The notes beneath the pieces are model-generated. The model saw nothing but the letters and a program-made list of their open reading frames with translations, was not told where the DNA came from and did not search any database. Shown piece after piece: positions 12,630-21,095 of a stretch of DNA of 39,030 nucleotides (position 1 is its first letter; each line of letters starts with the position of its first letter). The stretch comes from a virus: positions 1-39,030 of the IMG/VR virus record IMGVR_UViG_3300035670_000575; one strand, 5' to 3'. Made by a program: the position numbers and the translations under genes.

Positions 12630-13166
12630 TTATCCTATGTAAATTGGTTTGCGTTGTAATTGTGCAATACTATTGAATTGTGGAGTTGGAGTTGGACCTT
12701 GTTGACCCATAAGCTGTTGTGCTGTTAAAGTTGGAGATGGTTGTAATGGAGCTTGTGATTGGTTCATTCTATCATATACACCTAAACCAAGATTAGCCGT
12801 TTGGAATGGATTATCTTTAACATAATTTATTGCAGTAGAAGGTAAGTTATACATAAATTGACCTGCTCTATCTGCAAATGTAGGTGCTACTCCAAGACCG
12901 CTAGATAATGTGCCGCCTGCTCCTTTAACTCCTGTAATTAGATTTGCACCACCTATTTCACCCATAATATTGCCAGTAGCGCCAGTAGCATTCATTGGTG
13001 TAGCTCCTGCCCCACCCATAGCACCACCTAAATAACCACCTGCACCACCTAATACACCACCTAATGCTGCATTTTGTAGAGAAGAACCTAGACTTTTACC
13101 TCTGAGTAAAGATGTACCACCACCTAAACCTGCACCTACCATTGCTGCTGTTACTGGATCACTCAT
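12630..13166 (-). CDS. glycine-rich ejection-type protein (178 aa)
   Basis: 178 residues. Residues 4-70 are dense in Gly/Ala/Leu with G-G-V-L-G-G-A-G-G-Y-L-G-G-A-M-G-G-A-G, a glycine-zipper-like membrane-seeking segment; the C-terminal half is Gln/Pro-rich. Small glycine-zipper proteins of this kind occur among podovirus ejection proteins, which form a channel across the envelope. The start codon overlaps the upstream stop (TAATG). Function inferred. Confidence 0.6.
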   Translation of the reverse strand: MSDPVTAAMVGAGLGGGTSLLRGKSLGSSLQNAALGGVLGGAGGYLGGAMGGAGATPMNATGATGNIMGEIGGANLITGVKGAGGTLSSGLGVAPTFADRAGQFMYNLPSTAINYVKDNPFQTANLGLGVYDRMNQSQAPLQPSPTLTAQQLMGQQGPTPTPQFNSIAQLQRKPIYIG

Positions 13167-14275
13167 TATTTGCCTACCTTTCCTACTACATAGCAGATTG
13201 GTTCTAAGATAGCACGATAAATCATGCCATAATTATCACGTTTTTTACCTCTTTTTTGTTTCCATATATCAGCAGTTCTATGTCTTGCGATATGCTCTAA
13301 AACACCCCTTAAAATGCGTTGTAGGGCATTCTTTTCACCTGCTTTGTAAGCATAGTTTACTAATGGTAAGAATAGAGTGTGATAACCTTTTTCGTATGCT
13401 GGGTCTAAGTCTTTAGATTGTGCTAACCAGATAGCATTACGGAAGCTACCAAAGCCATATTCAGCGTTCATAGCTGTACATACAATCTTACCACCACCAC
13501 TAGATGTTGTTTCTGATCTTGTAGTTAATGGTTGACCTGCTACTGTAGATGTAAATTGTGCAAGTCTTTGGTATGGTAAGTTTTGTTGGAAGTTAAAGCG
13601 ATCAAGTTCTGCTTGTAGAGCTTGTTGAGCATAGTTTTCACGTGCTTGACCAGTTTGTAATAGTTGGTTAATAGGTTGATAAGCTGCTTGTGCCATAGTA
13701 GGTGCATATCTAGCTGCTTGTTCTTGTAAACCACGTTCTGCTGCATAGTTTTGATATGCTGCTTGACCTGCTTGGTTTGCTAAAGCGTTAGCTAAATTTT
13801 TACTTGCTAAACCTTCTAATTGAACTTGTGCACCTGAACCATAACGACCAGCACCAGCTAAACTACTTCTTGCTCCACCAATAGCTTCATTGTATGCTTG
13901 TGTAGCTGCTTCTTGTCCTGGTCTTAATGCTGCTGCAAGATATGGATTAGCACCTAAATATCCACCACCTACAGCAGTTTGTTGTTGTGCTAGAGCTTGG
14001 TTAATAAGAGGACTACCAGCTCTTGCTTGTTTTTCTGCCATAGTAAGTGCTGCTTCTGTTTGTGCAGATGGACTTACGTATGTTTGACCTTCATAGTATT
14101 TAGGTGTGTATGTTTCGTATAGTTTTTGAGCTTCTGATAAACCTTTTTCAACATAAGGTCTCATAGACGGATCAATACCAGAAGTCGTAGTTTGTGACTG
14201 ACCGCCACCTCCGCCACCACCATAGAATGTGAATGATTGTACTAATTCTTGTACCCAATTGTGTAACTTAAACAT
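13166..14275 (-). CDS. internal virion/tail protein (369 aa)
   Basis: 369 residues. The N-terminus has a run of seven Gly (residues 19-25), then a long Ala/Gln-rich helical region (L-A-Q-Q-Q-T-A-V-G-G-G, A-N-A-L-A-N-Q-A-G-Q-A-A-Y). From about residue 270 a distinct domain begins: C-T-A-M-N-A-E-Y-G-F-G-S-F-R-N-A-I-W-L ... Y-E-K-G-Y-H-T-L-F-L-P-L-V ... R-T-A-D-I-W-K. I recognise this C-terminal domain as recurring in phage structural proteins of unknown function. AAGGA precedes the ATG. It probably belongs to the ejection/internal set. Confidence 0.68.
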   Translation of the reverse strand: MFKLHNWVQELVQSFTFYGGGGGGGQSQTTTSGIDPSMRPYVEKGLSEAQKLYETYTPKYYEGQTYVSPSAQTEAALTMAEKQARAGSPLINQALAQQQTAVGGGYLGANPYLAAALRPGQEAATQAYNEAIGGARSSLAGAGRYGSGAQVQLEGLASKNLANALANQAGQAAYQNYAAERGLQEQAARYAPTMAQAAYQPINQLLQTGQARENYAQQALQAELDRFNFQQNLPYQRLAQFTSTVAGQPLTTRSETTSSGGGKIVCTAMNAEYGFGSFRNAIWLAQSKDLDPAYEKGYHTLFLPLVNYAYKAGEKNALQRILRGVLEHIARHRTADIWKQKRGKKRDNYGMIYRAILEPICYVVGKVGK

Positions 14276-14284
14276 ATTATTTCC

Positions 14285-14683
14285 TTAAAGTGTAAATTCC
14301 CATGTTGAAGGTTTTAAACCCATTTTGATAGCTTTTCTATCCCAACCACGTCTTTGAGATGTAAAAGTAATTTTTGTTTTACTGCCTTGTTTTGCTATTG
14401 CTTGAATTTCTTGCCATGCTTGTTGAAGTAAATCTTCATCATTGATAGATGACCATGCTGCCCATACATGAAGTGCATTTCCTATAGGCTGTAATACTAC
14501 AAAACCATAAGGTTGATTATTAGTGATTGCTAAAAATGCCATAGATCGTTGTTCGTAACAATCACAATAGACATCTTCTACAATCCATTCAGGACTGCCC
14601 TTACTCCTTATAATCTCTAAACCATGCTTGATAAACTGCCAATTAGCACGTAATTGGTCTTTAGGTATATAATGTAGAATCAT
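14285..14683 (-). CDS. GNAT-like phage structural-region protein (132 aa)
   Basis: 132 residues. The order of elements (G-F-V-V-L-Q-P-I-G-N-A-L-H-V-W-A-A-W-S-S, then a helix and K-I-T-F-T-S-Q-R-R-G-W-D-R-K-A-I-K-M-G-L-K) resembles the GNAT acetyltransferase fold seen in small proteins between tail and internal-virion genes of podoviruses. The acetyl-CoA-binding R/Q-x-x-G-x-A loop is not clear, so it may be non-catalytic. It overlaps the upstream gene by ATGA. Confidence 0.55.
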   Translation of the reverse strand: MILHYIPKDQLRANWQFIKHGLEIIRSKGSPEWIVEDVYCDCYEQRSMAFLAITNNQPYGFVVLQPIGNALHVWAAWSSINDEDLLQQAWQEIQAIAKQGSKTKITFTSQRRGWDRKAIKMGLKPSTWEFTL

Positions 14684-15489
14684 CCTACTATTATATAACG
14701 ATATACCTTATTCGTGCCTGTATTTGCAGGGTGACTAATGGTTGCAGTACCTTGAGATTGTGAGCTAATGTAAGGTTCTGTAAATAAGTTTGTAGTGAAT
14801 GAATTAGCACTTAAATACTGAATAGTTAAAATAGCACTTGGTGTAGCTGGTCTAGTAGGTGTAGTTTGTGCTGCTAAATGTTCTACAGTCACTAATGTAG
14901 AGCTTGTAGCCCATGCTAAACTTACATAATCGTTTTTAGCTAGTTCTATGTTAAAGTTTAATGCTGAAATAAGATGACCTGCAACACCACCATGACTATT
15001 TGGAACAGAGAATTTACTATTAGAGCCTGCTACATCTGAACCATTCTTTCTAAACCATACATCTACGTCTTGTATTTGTGTATCTGTATTTTTAAATTGT
15101 AAACTAAATTGAACATTGTAAAGACCAGAATAATCTACCTTTACTTTATAACCATCTACAAGACTTGTACCTAGAGAATAGTCTGTAGTATTAAGTGTAA
15201 TATCACCTGTAGCTGTAATTGTAGCTAAACTTTGATCTGTGGTATCTTGAAAAGCACCGTATGGGAAGTATGTACTAGCTGCTGTTTGTGATAAAGGTTC
15301 TAACCCAATATATGAGTTATATCCTATACGTTCATCATTAATTGTAGTAGATACTGCACCACTAGCGACTAATGTAATTGTTCCGGTATTGTTAGACTTA
15401 CCTTCTACAAGATTGTTCACAATTTCTGCTACACTTCTTGCATCACCACCTGTCCAAGGTAGTTTACGGTACATATCACTACGTGCCAT
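14680..15489 (-). CDS. tail/fibre protein with jelly-roll-like domain (269 aa)
   Basis: 269 residues. The N-terminus M-A-R-S-D-M-Y-R-K-L-P-W-T-G-G-D-A-R-S-V-A-E is short and helical. Residues about 110-225 have alternating strands (Y-K-V-K-V-D-Y-S-G-L-Y-N-V-Q-F-S-L-Q-F-K and D-Y-V-S-L-A-W-A-T) resembling the C1q/TNF-like jelly roll found in phage fibre and head-decoration proteins. It overlaps both neighbours by a few bases, within the P22-like tail gene set. Exact virion place unknown. Confidence 0.6.
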   Translation of the reverse strand: MARSDMYRKLPWTGGDARSVAEIVNNLVEGKSNNTGTITLVASGAVSTTINDERIGYNSYIGLEPLSQTAASTYFPYGAFQDTTDQSLATITATGDITLNTTDYSLGTSLVDGYKVKVDYSGLYNVQFSLQFKNTDTQIQDVDVWFRKNGSDVAGSNSKFSVPNSHGGVAGHLISALNFNIELAKNDYVSLAWATSSTLVTVEHLAAQTTPTRPATPSAILTIQYLSANSFTTNLFTEPYISSQSQGTATISHPANTGTNKVYRYIIVG

Positions 15490-17099
15490 TATCTTGTTCC
15501 TTGTTCAGAGTATTCTATATCCATTCCAATTGCAGAGAACCAGTTAGCACCTGTAGGTGTTAAACTTACTCTATGATAACGACCTGCACTTCTTACAGAG
15601 CATCTGTCTTCATTATCGGTAGTTTTAGATGTAGAGTATGTAATAGTATCGTCTAGCATCTTACGACTTGCTATCTGTATAGTTGCTGATCCATTATCTA
15701 CAGATGGTCTAATAAGTGTAACTACAGAGTTATAACCATATTCTAGGTCATTAGTAATTAATGTTGCTGTAGCATTTACACCTGTGAATGTCACAATCTT
15801 AGCATCACGAACACCACCAAATAAGAACTTACCACCTTTATATAGTCTATCGTCCATAGTGGTTACAAGTGTGTCTATTGTTTTGAGAGCTGTTGCACTT
15901 GCTGCCATATCTATAGCAACACCTGTGCCTGATCCTACACCTGTAGCTGTAAATAATACGCCTACTGTGTTAGCAACTGCACCTATAAGTGTAAAGTCTG
16001 TAGTGCCTACTGTTCTAATTGTGTATGATTTACCTACTGTAAATGAACCTGCTGATACATTGTAAGCAGAATCTAGTGCGTCTAAAGATGTACCTGAAGT
16101 AGCTAATGTAGATAAGAAATCTACATCTGTATCTGCTTCACACCATTTTTTAGTTTCATAGTTATAGATAAGTAAAGCTCTATTACCTGATACTGTTGTG
16201 TAATTCCAAATAACTAGATTACGTTCAGGATCAACTGCTGCTGATATAGAGTCAATATCACCAATGTTAGCGTTAGAGTAAAAGTATCTATCTACCTTTT
16301 CTGCACCAATACCAATGATGTTTTGACCATCACAAGAATAGAATCCATCATCTGATAAGAAGTATGTAATACCACCATATTGTGCAATAGAACCACCTTC
16401 TATACAGCCAATGTTTCTTGAAATCGTGTCAAATTGGAAGAATAATGGTGAGCCAATATATGACATACGTACAATGGCTTTTTCTAAAAATACGATACCA
16501 AATTCACCACCTGTGATACCGGTTACGTCACCACCATCAGGAATATCTTGATAATCTGATTGTGATGCAGCACCTGCTGTCCAATCTGTAGGATCATTAA
16601 TATCTGACCATTGTACACGTGTAGGATATGTACCTGCACCTATATTAGCACCTACGACAAAGTCACGAACTGCTGTTACATATTTAGCAACTGGAGCTGC
16701 TGCAGATAAGTCTGCAAATAATGATGATGAGTTTACATCATAATATTGTATCTTTTCAGAACCGTTAGCAGCAAGTGCATAGTTACCAAATTGCACAAAT
16801 TGCCATCTATTTGTACCTGTATATCCACCTGATTTAGATACGTCATCTAATGATAAGTCTGAACTATCTAGTTTATATAGTTTAGTAAGACCACCTGCAA
16901 ATACAGATACGTCATTATCTACTTTAGTAGCATATACATTAGTTAAATCTTCAGATGCACTACCTGAGTAGTTTACTGCTGACTTAAATGGACCATATCC
17001 TACAGCTAATGGAATAACATTATTAGCTTCTGATACTGCGTCTAGAATAGATGGTTGGTCAGGTAACCAATCTTTAAAAGCTATGCGTTGTATAGGCAT
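15489..17099 (-). CDS. P22 gp10-like tail hub (beta-propeller) protein
   Basis: 536 residues. Start M-P-I-Q-R-I-A-F-K-D-W-L-P-D-Q-P; repeated blade-like blocks include W-Q-F-V-Q-F-G-N-Y-A-L-A-A-N-G, D-F-V-V-G-A-N and W-S-D-I-N-D-P-T-D-W, then I-S-R-N-I-G-C-I and Y-F-L-S-D-D-G-F-Y. This pattern belongs to the gp10-type tail accessory proteins of podoviruses, which stabilise packaged DNA and join the adaptor to the needle. Residues about 350-396 are a compositionally different insertion (see the separate domain entry). It overlaps its downstream neighbour by one base. Confidence 0.78.
   Translation of the reverse strand: MPIQRIAFKDWLPDQPSILDAVSEANNVIPLAVGYGPFKSAVNYSGSASEDLTNVYATKVDNDVSVFAGGLTKLYKLDSSDLSLDDVSKSGGYTGTNRWQFVQFGNYALAANGSEKIQYYDVNSSSLFADLSAAAPVAKYVTAVRDFVVGANIGAGTYPTRVQWSDINDPTDWTAGAASQSDYQDIPDGGDVTGITGGEFGIVFLEKAIVRMSYIGSPLFFQFDTISRNIGCIEGGSIAQYGGITYFLSDDGFYSCDGQNIIGIGAEKVDRYFYSNANIGDIDSISAAVDPERNLVIWNYTTVSGNRALLIYNYETKKWCEADTDVDFLSTLATSGTSLDALDSAYNVSAGSFTVGKSYTIRTVGTTDFTLIGAVANTVGVLFTATGVGSGTGVAIDMAASATALKTIDTLVTTMDDRLYKGGKFLFGGVRDAKIVTFTGVNATATLITNDLEYGYNSVVTLIRPSVDNGSATIQIASRKMLDDTITYSTSKTTDNEDRCSVRSAGRYHRVSLTPTGANWFSAIGMDIEYSEQGTR
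15912..16052 (-). other. inserted mobile phage domain within the gp10-like protein
   Basis: About 47 codons (residues 350-396) reading A-G-S-F-T-V-G-K-S-Y-T-I-R-T-V-G-T-T-D-F, then L-I-G-A, A-N-T-V-G-V-L-F-T-A-T-G-V-G-S-G-T-G. I recognise this V-G-T-T-D-F-T-x-I-G-A pattern as a short domain found in many unrelated phage tail proteins. Here it interrupts the blade pattern of the gp10-like protein between S-L-D-A-L-D-S-A and A-A-S-A-T-A-L, so it looks like an acquired module. Confidence 0.6.
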
Positions 17100-17100
17100 A

Positions 17101-17802
17101 TTAACTCTTCATTATATAGCAAAGTGCATAGTATGGAGGTAAGTTAGCATTAGTGCCACTTGAACCTGTTGTGCTATTAGATACTGTGATACCTGTGGTG
17201 GAAGAGCTTGTTGCGCTAGTTGTTATTGCAACTCCAGGATTAGCATTAATATTAGAACCTGATCCTAATATGGCAGCATTGTGAGTATGACCAGGATCGG
17301 TTACTGTTGCAGTATGGGTATGGCTTACTACAATAGCGTCTGCACTACCACCAGTAGCACCTACAGCATAAGTAGATGTAGCACCTACTACAAAACGATT
17401 ACGTAAGTCAGGTGTAGAATTTGTACCATCACATAATAACCAACCAGTAGGAATACTGGCAGATGAACCTGACCATAACATAATCATACCAGCTACAAAA
17501 GTACTACCCCATGTAGGCGTACTACTACCACCTGCTGATAATAATACTTGACCTGAAGCACCTGCTGTGCCATCTAGTTTAAAAGTACCTGTAACGTCTA
17601 ATGCGCCAGATGATACTAATGTACCTGCTACTGTAAATGGATCACCACTTGTTCCTGCTTGTTGGTCTTTAAGTAAAGCCATAAGAGAACGTATAGCATT
17701 GTTTACGTTAGCTGGTGAACATCCTTCAGCAATATTGATATTGGTAATATCGGTATTATCTGCTGCGGTTGCACTAAATTCTGAAATCTTGGTTTTTGCC
17801 AT
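17101..17802 (-). CDS. tail-collar-domain fibre protein (233 aa)
   Basis: 233 residues. The N-terminus K-I-S-E-F-S-A-T-A-A-D-N-T-D-I-T-N-I-N-I-A-E-G is the attachment part common to many short phage fibres. Residues about 104-145 hold the phage tail collar motif: I-P-T-G-W-L-L-C-D-G-T-N-S-T-P-D-L-R-N-R-F-V-V-G-A. The C-terminal third is T/S/H-rich with H-T-H-T and P-G-H-T-H, then ends L-P-P-Y-Y-A-L-C-Y-I-M-K. Such proteins bind the cell surface. It starts the fibre cluster next to the gp10-like gene. Confidence 0.85.
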   Translation of the reverse strand: MAKTKISEFSATAADNTDITNINIAEGCSPANVNNAIRSLMALLKDQQAGTSGDPFTVAGTLVSSGALDVTGTFKLDGTAGASGQVLLSAGGSSTPTWGSTFVAGMIMLWSGSSASIPTGWLLCDGTNSTPDLRNRFVVGATSTYAVGATGGSADAIVVSHTHTATVTDPGHTHNAAILGSGSNINANPGVAITTSATSSSTTGITVSNSTTGSSGTNANLPPYYALCYIMKS

Positions 17803-17805
17803 TTT

Positions 17806-18762
17806 TTATCCTTGTCTGAGCCATATATCGTTGCTTGGTGTTACTTCTGTCCATATTTCTGATCCTGCTGTTACTTCTGTCCATGTATCTGTAGATGGCG
17901 ATATTGCTGACCATACGTCTGTAGATGGTGTTGTATCTGTCCATGTTTCTGTGCCTGGTGTAACTGGTGTCCAACCTTCGCCTTGTATAACACCTTTTGC
18001 TGTAACTGTGCCTACGCCTTCTACATAAGCAAAACCTGCTAATATAGAGTTAGCACTTGCTGTAACTGTAGCGTCTGCATTTATATCTGCAACACCTGAT
18101 ACTACATAACCACCTAATGCTGTGACTGTGGCAATTCCTGTGATAGATGCACTATCAAATGTAATTCTGTTAGCGTCAGCAGTAACTGTGCCTGTAGCTG
18201 TAATACTTGCAGAGTCTGTTCTAGTTCTTTGTGCAGATGCTGTAACTGTAGCGTTAGCTGTAATAACACCGTTAGCAGAAAATATGCTATTAGCGTTTGC
18301 TGTAACAGTAGCATTACCTGTGATAGAACCAATACCAAACTGTACTCTATTGCCATTGGCAGTAACTGTAGCATCTGCTGTAATTGCACCACTACCAAAT
18401 AATGTCGTATTAGCACTAGCACTTACTGTTGCAGTACAATTTACATCTGCTATACCATAGATAAATGAGAATCCATCTACAGTTAGTATTGCAGAACATG
18501 AGATACTTGCAACACCTGTACGTTCTCTAATACCACTTGCTGATACTGTTCCTGTGCAGTTTACTACTGCATTACCGAATAGTAGCCTATTTCCACTAGC
18601 TGTTACAGTAGCATTGCCTGTAATAGCAGCACTAAATGGTAGTATTCTGTAACCTAGTGCTGTAACTGTAGCTGTTGCGTTTACACTAGCTGAAGCTAGT
18701 AGTGTTTGTCCTCCTGCTAAAGAGCTAAATGGGCTTTGAGAAAAAGCACTTATGCCAAACAT
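17806..18762 (-). CDS. tandem-repeat fibre protein, 12 x 20 and 5 x 10 residues
   Basis: 318 residues with an exact arithmetic layout. Residues 1-20 are a unique head (M-F-G-I-S-A-F-S-Q-S). Residues 21-260 are twelve 20-residue repeats of consensus x-F-x-S-A-S-I-T-G-N-A-T-V-T-A-S-G-N-R-I; residues 261-264 are G-E-G-W. Residues 265-314 are five 10-residue repeats (T-P-S-T-D-T-W-T-E-V in permuted phase), ending L-R-Q-G. A period of 20 with alternating I/V/T fits a beta-solenoid or stacked beta-sandwich fibre shaft. The repeats suggest length change by DNA slippage. Receptor role inferred from the fibre context. Confidence 0.75.
   Translation of the reverse strand: MFGISAFSQSPFSSLAGGQTLLASASVNATATVTALGYRILPFSAAITGNATVTASGNRLLFGNAVVNCTGTVSASGIRERTGVASISCSAILTVDGFSFIYGIADVNCTATVSASANTTLFGSGAITADATVTANGNRVQFGIGSITGNATVTANANSIFSANGVITANATVTASAQRTRTDSASITATGTVTADANRITFDSASITGIATVTALGGYVVSGVADINADATVTASANSILAGFAYVEGVGTVTAKGVIQGEGWTPVTPGTETWTDTTPSTDVWSAISPSTDTWTEVTAGSEIWTEVTPSNDIWLRQG
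17821..17970 (-). repeat. five 30-base tandem units at the fibre C-terminus
   Basis: Each unit encodes ten residues ending in Trp: P-V-T-P-G-T-E-T-W, D-T-T-P-S-T-D-V-W, A-I-S-P-S-T-D-T-W, E-V-T-A-G-S-E-I-W, E-V-T-P-S-N-D-I-W. Each Trp is ten residues after the last. Confidence 0.8.
17983..18702 (-). repeat. twelve 60-base tandem units in the fibre gene
   Basis: Each unit encodes 20 residues around A-(T)-V-T-A-x-(G/A)-N. Units are in register but diverged at the DNA level, so the array is old rather than a recent expansion. Confidence 0.8.
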
Positions 18763-18772
18763 TTAGTTCTCC

Positions 18773-19120
18773 TTATACTGTTATTTCTTCCCAGTTAATA
18801 ATAGATTCATTCCATTTATAAACTTTACCATCTGCAGGATATGGCACAGGTGCTTCCCATAACCATGTTGTATTATTTAATATCCATGATGGATATGGTT
18901 GTGGTGCGTAAAATACGTCATTAACAGAGTCGTATGTATAACCAATACCAGCATAGTTACCTCTTAATGGTCTTCCTTCTGGATGTTGATTACCATGTGT
19001 ATTGTATGATGTTTGTAACCAAGTGCCAGGACTTGAGTCTACAAATGTATCAAAGAATTCTTTTTCTGCAACGATAACTTGTGTTACTTTACCGTCTGTT
19101 ACTTTTGCAAAATGCGACAT
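18773..19120 (-). CDS. conserved fibre-region protein (115 aa)
   Basis: 115 residues. M-S-H-F-A-K-V-T-D-G-K-V-T-Q-V-I-V at the start, L-Q-T-S-Y-N-T-H-G at 36-44, R-G-N-Y-A-G-I-G-Y-T-Y-D and then Y-P-S-W-I-L-N and V-P-Y-P-A-D-G-K-V-Y-K-W-N-E are the marks of a widespread family in marine and freshwater phages, near tail fibres and of unproven role. Aromatic density suggests a small beta-rich fold. A structural or fibre-assembly role is inferred. Confidence 0.7.
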   Translation of the reverse strand: MSHFAKVTDGKVTQVIVAEKEFFDTFVDSSPGTWLQTSYNTHGNQHPEGRPLRGNYAGIGYTYDSVNDVFYAPQPYPSWILNNTTWLWEAPVPYPADGKVYKWNESIINWEEITV

Positions 19121-19129
19121 AACTTTTCC

Positions 19130-20047
19130 TTATGCTGTGTATGTTCCTGATGATGTAAATTTGATAATTGTATTAGAACCTGAAGTTGTAACTGTGGGTG
19201 AGCCTGTTGTTGTACTTGAATAGTTTGTTGTAGGGACTGAAATAATAACTACTCCTGAACCACCCGCTCCACCACTACCTCCACCACCGCCACTACCTGT
19301 GTTTGCAGTTCCTGCAGAAGGACCGCCAGTTTGATTAAATCCTATACCGCCACCACCAGAACCACCTAAACCACCTGAACCACTTAATTGTGCACCGCCA
19401 CCACCACCGCCAGCGTATGTTACTGAAGAGCCAGTAATTGATGAAGCAGTACCAGCACCACCAGTAGGTATAGTTGTTCCTGACGCATTTGTGCCAACTG
19501 CACTTGAACCACCACCGCCACCACCAGTTGCTCCACCATTAACAAACCCGCCGTTACCGCCTGCAAATCCTTGACCTGATGTTCCAGCACCACCAACACC
19601 TGATTGTTGACCACCGCCACCACCTGAACCACCAGAACCACCAGCTACTCCAGTAGATGAAGACCCAACACCACCACCAACAGTAGAAATTGAAGAAAAA
19701 GATGATGTGCTTCCTTGATTAGCGGCTGCTCCGCCAGCACCAACTGTTGCTGTATAAACTGTTCCACTCAAAAGTGTAATAGTTCCTGTTAATAATCCAC
19801 CAGCTCCTCCACCGCCGCCTCGTGAGTTTACGTCATTACCACCACCGCCGCCGCCAGCTATAACTAAATAAGATGCTGTATAAGATGGTCCAACACTTGT
19901 GGCTTGCCATGAAGTTCCGTTATAGACTTCTAGGTTTACAGTAGTAGTATTATACCCTTGCTGCCCTGTACTAGGAGCAGATGGTCTTGTAGCAGTTGTC
20001 CATGTAGCATTAGTTATGCCATTTGTACCAGAAATATTTACAGGCAT
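19130..20047 (-). CDS. glycine-rich adhesin-like receptor-binding protein (305 aa)
   Basis: 305 residues. After an N-terminal N-I-S-G-T-N-G-I-T-N region and Y-N-T-T-T-V-N-L-E-V-Y-N-G-T-S-W, the signature Y-L-V-I-A-G-G-G-G-G-G begins a long Gly-rich domain (residues about 63-255) with many G-G-S-G-G and G-G-G-G blocks; it ends with V-V-I-I-S-V-P. Gly-rich adhesin tips of this sort fold as a polyglycine type II bundle in T4-like and other phages, with variable loops that set host range. The shape of this gene is as expected for a receptor-binding tip. Confidence 0.75.
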   Translation of the reverse strand: MPVNISGTNGITNATWTTATRPSAPSTGQQGYNTTTVNLEVYNGTSWQATSVGPSYTASYLVIAGGGGGGNDVNSRGGGGGAGGLLTGTITLLSGTVYTATVGAGGAAANQGSTSSFSSISTVGGGVGSSSTGVAGGSGGSGGGGGQQSGVGGAGTSGQGFAGGNGGFVNGGATGGGGGGSSAVGTNASGTTIPTGGAGTASSITGSSVTYAGGGGGGAQLSGSGGLGGSGGGGIGFNQTGGPSAGTANTGSGGGGGSGGAGGSGVVIISVPTTNYSSTTTGSPTVTTSGSNTIIKFTSSGTYTA

Positions 20048-20280
20048 TATTTAATCTCCAATGCTTTTAGTTCTTCTACTGTAGTTACATTATCTACAAG
20101 TTTAGTAATATCACGAAGTCTTTGTTTCTCTGCAACAATAGCACTTGTATCTTCACCTGTTTCTAAAGCACGTTGAAAAGCTATGTCTTGAGCTAATAGT
20201 AATGGTTCACGTTCTTGACGTAACCTATCTTTAGTAATGTCTTTAGCTTTGTTTATGTCAACAATTATTGCCATGTCCAT
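20047..20280 (-). CDS. fibre-associated helical protein (77 aa)
   Basis: 77 residues, helical and charged: I-V-D-I-N-K-A-K-D-I-T-K-D-R-L-R-Q-E-R-E-P at 6-26 and a C-terminal T-T-V-E-E-L-K-A-L-E. These elements recur in small phage proteins attached to fibre genes. Start could be ATG at 20280 or 20274. Its 5' end overlaps the previous gene by 16 bases and its stop overlaps the Gly-rich protein's ATG. A coiled coil is likely. Exact role unknown. Confidence 0.65.
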   Translation of the reverse strand: MDMAIIVDINKAKDITKDRLRQEREPLLLAQDIAFQRALETGEDTSAIVAEKQRLRDITKLVDNVTTVEELKALEIK

Positions 20281-20450
20281 GCGTTCCTAAATGTTCTGTC
20301 TTCTGGGATATCTGATAAATCTACAATATGGTATTCTTTACCTTCTGGTACGTCTTTAGCAGCAATTTCTTCTATGGTTAAACCACAATCTGCTGGAACT
20401 ATAATACTAATTCCACCTTCATCATTTTGATATACAATTCTTTTGTCCAT
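20265..20450 (-). CDS. small fibre-region protein (61 aa)
   Basis: MDKRIVYQNDEGGISIIVP. It has the pattern seen in small tail-fibre neighbours: D-E-G-G-I-S-I-I-V-P-A-D-C-G-L-T-I-E-E-I-A, then D-V-P-E-G-K-E-Y-H-I-V and D-R-T-F-R-N-A-W-T-W. The R-x-F-R-x-A-W end is frequent in these proteins. Function unknown; probably a fibre or tail helper. Confidence 0.65.
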   Translation of the reverse strand: MDKRIVYQNDEGGISIIVPADCGLTIEEIAAKDVPEGKEYHIVDLSDIPEDRTFRNAWTWQ

Positions 20451-20459
20451 GATTAATCC

Positions 20460-21095
20460 TTATCTGAAAAATGCAACTTGAATTGCAACAGCATCTTGAC
20501 CTGTAAATCCAGCCGTAATTTCACCAGTACCAAATCTATAAGTAGTAGTTGTTAGCGGGTATTCTCCCATTGCATTTCCATACCTGACCATACAGTTTGA
20601 ATCAGGACCTGATCTAGTAACTGGTCCAAATACACCAACATAATTTGCATCTGGCATTGCAGTAGTAAAATTAACTGTATAATCACCTGTACCGTTATCT
20701 GTAATACTAGACACATTACCACTAGCACGAATTGCTACTGTACCTGTACCGTTAAAGTTTACCCAAGCACGACATCCGTATGCTGTTGCTACTGAACCGT
20801 AACCAGAGTTGAATTTAAAATTAGCAGATGAGTCAAATTGACCACATGCAGTACCACCTTCAGTAAAGTCTATAGTATCTGCAGCAGAGAAAAATATACC
20901 TGTGTTAGTATCACCAGAGTTAGTGATAGAAGGTGTAGATGCAGAACCGTCTGCAAACTCTATAGTTTGTGCGCCACTTGTGACTACTACTGTTCCTGTA
21001 CTTGCAGGTAACGTTAGCGTATTAGTGCCTGATACTGCTGGAGACTCTAATGTAATTGATCCTGAAGTAGAACCGTTGAGGATTAGTTTAGCCAT
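20460..21095 (-). CDS. tail fibre protein (211 aa)
   Basis: Start at 21095 (M-A-K-L-I-L-N-G-S-T-S-G), preceded by AGAGGA; a longer reading to 21134 lacks a ribosome site. The N-terminus S-I-T-L-E-S-P-A-V-S-G-T-N-T-L-T-L-P is common in marine-phage fibres. Residues about 105-150 carry W-V-N-F-N-G-T-G-T-V and S-V-N-like blocks (S-S-I-T-D-N-G-T-G-D-Y-T-V-N-F), a recurring beta-rich C-terminal domain. Receptor-binding function inferred. Confidence 0.75.
   Translation of the reverse strand: MAKLILNGSTSGSITLESPAVSGTNTLTLPASTGTVVVTSGAQTIEFADGSASTPSITNSGDTNTGIFFSAADTIDFTEGGTACGQFDSSANFKFNSGYGSVATAYGCRAWVNFNGTGTVAIRASGNVSSITDNGTGDYTVNFTTAMPDANYVGVFGPVTRSGPDSNCMVRYGNAMGEYPLTTTTYRFGTGEITAGFTGQDAVAIQVAFFR

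Noticed and set aside
13890-18460. Cys/Ala/Val-rich plus-strand open frames opposite tail and fibre genes
   Set aside because: They mirror low-complexity or repeat-rich genes on the minus strand and have no ribosome sites.
19130-20047. Reading the GGN-rich stretch as a DNA tandem repeat locus
   Set aside because: The glycine codons are irregular and the protein frame is intact; it is a Gly-rich domain rather than a simple-sequence expansion.
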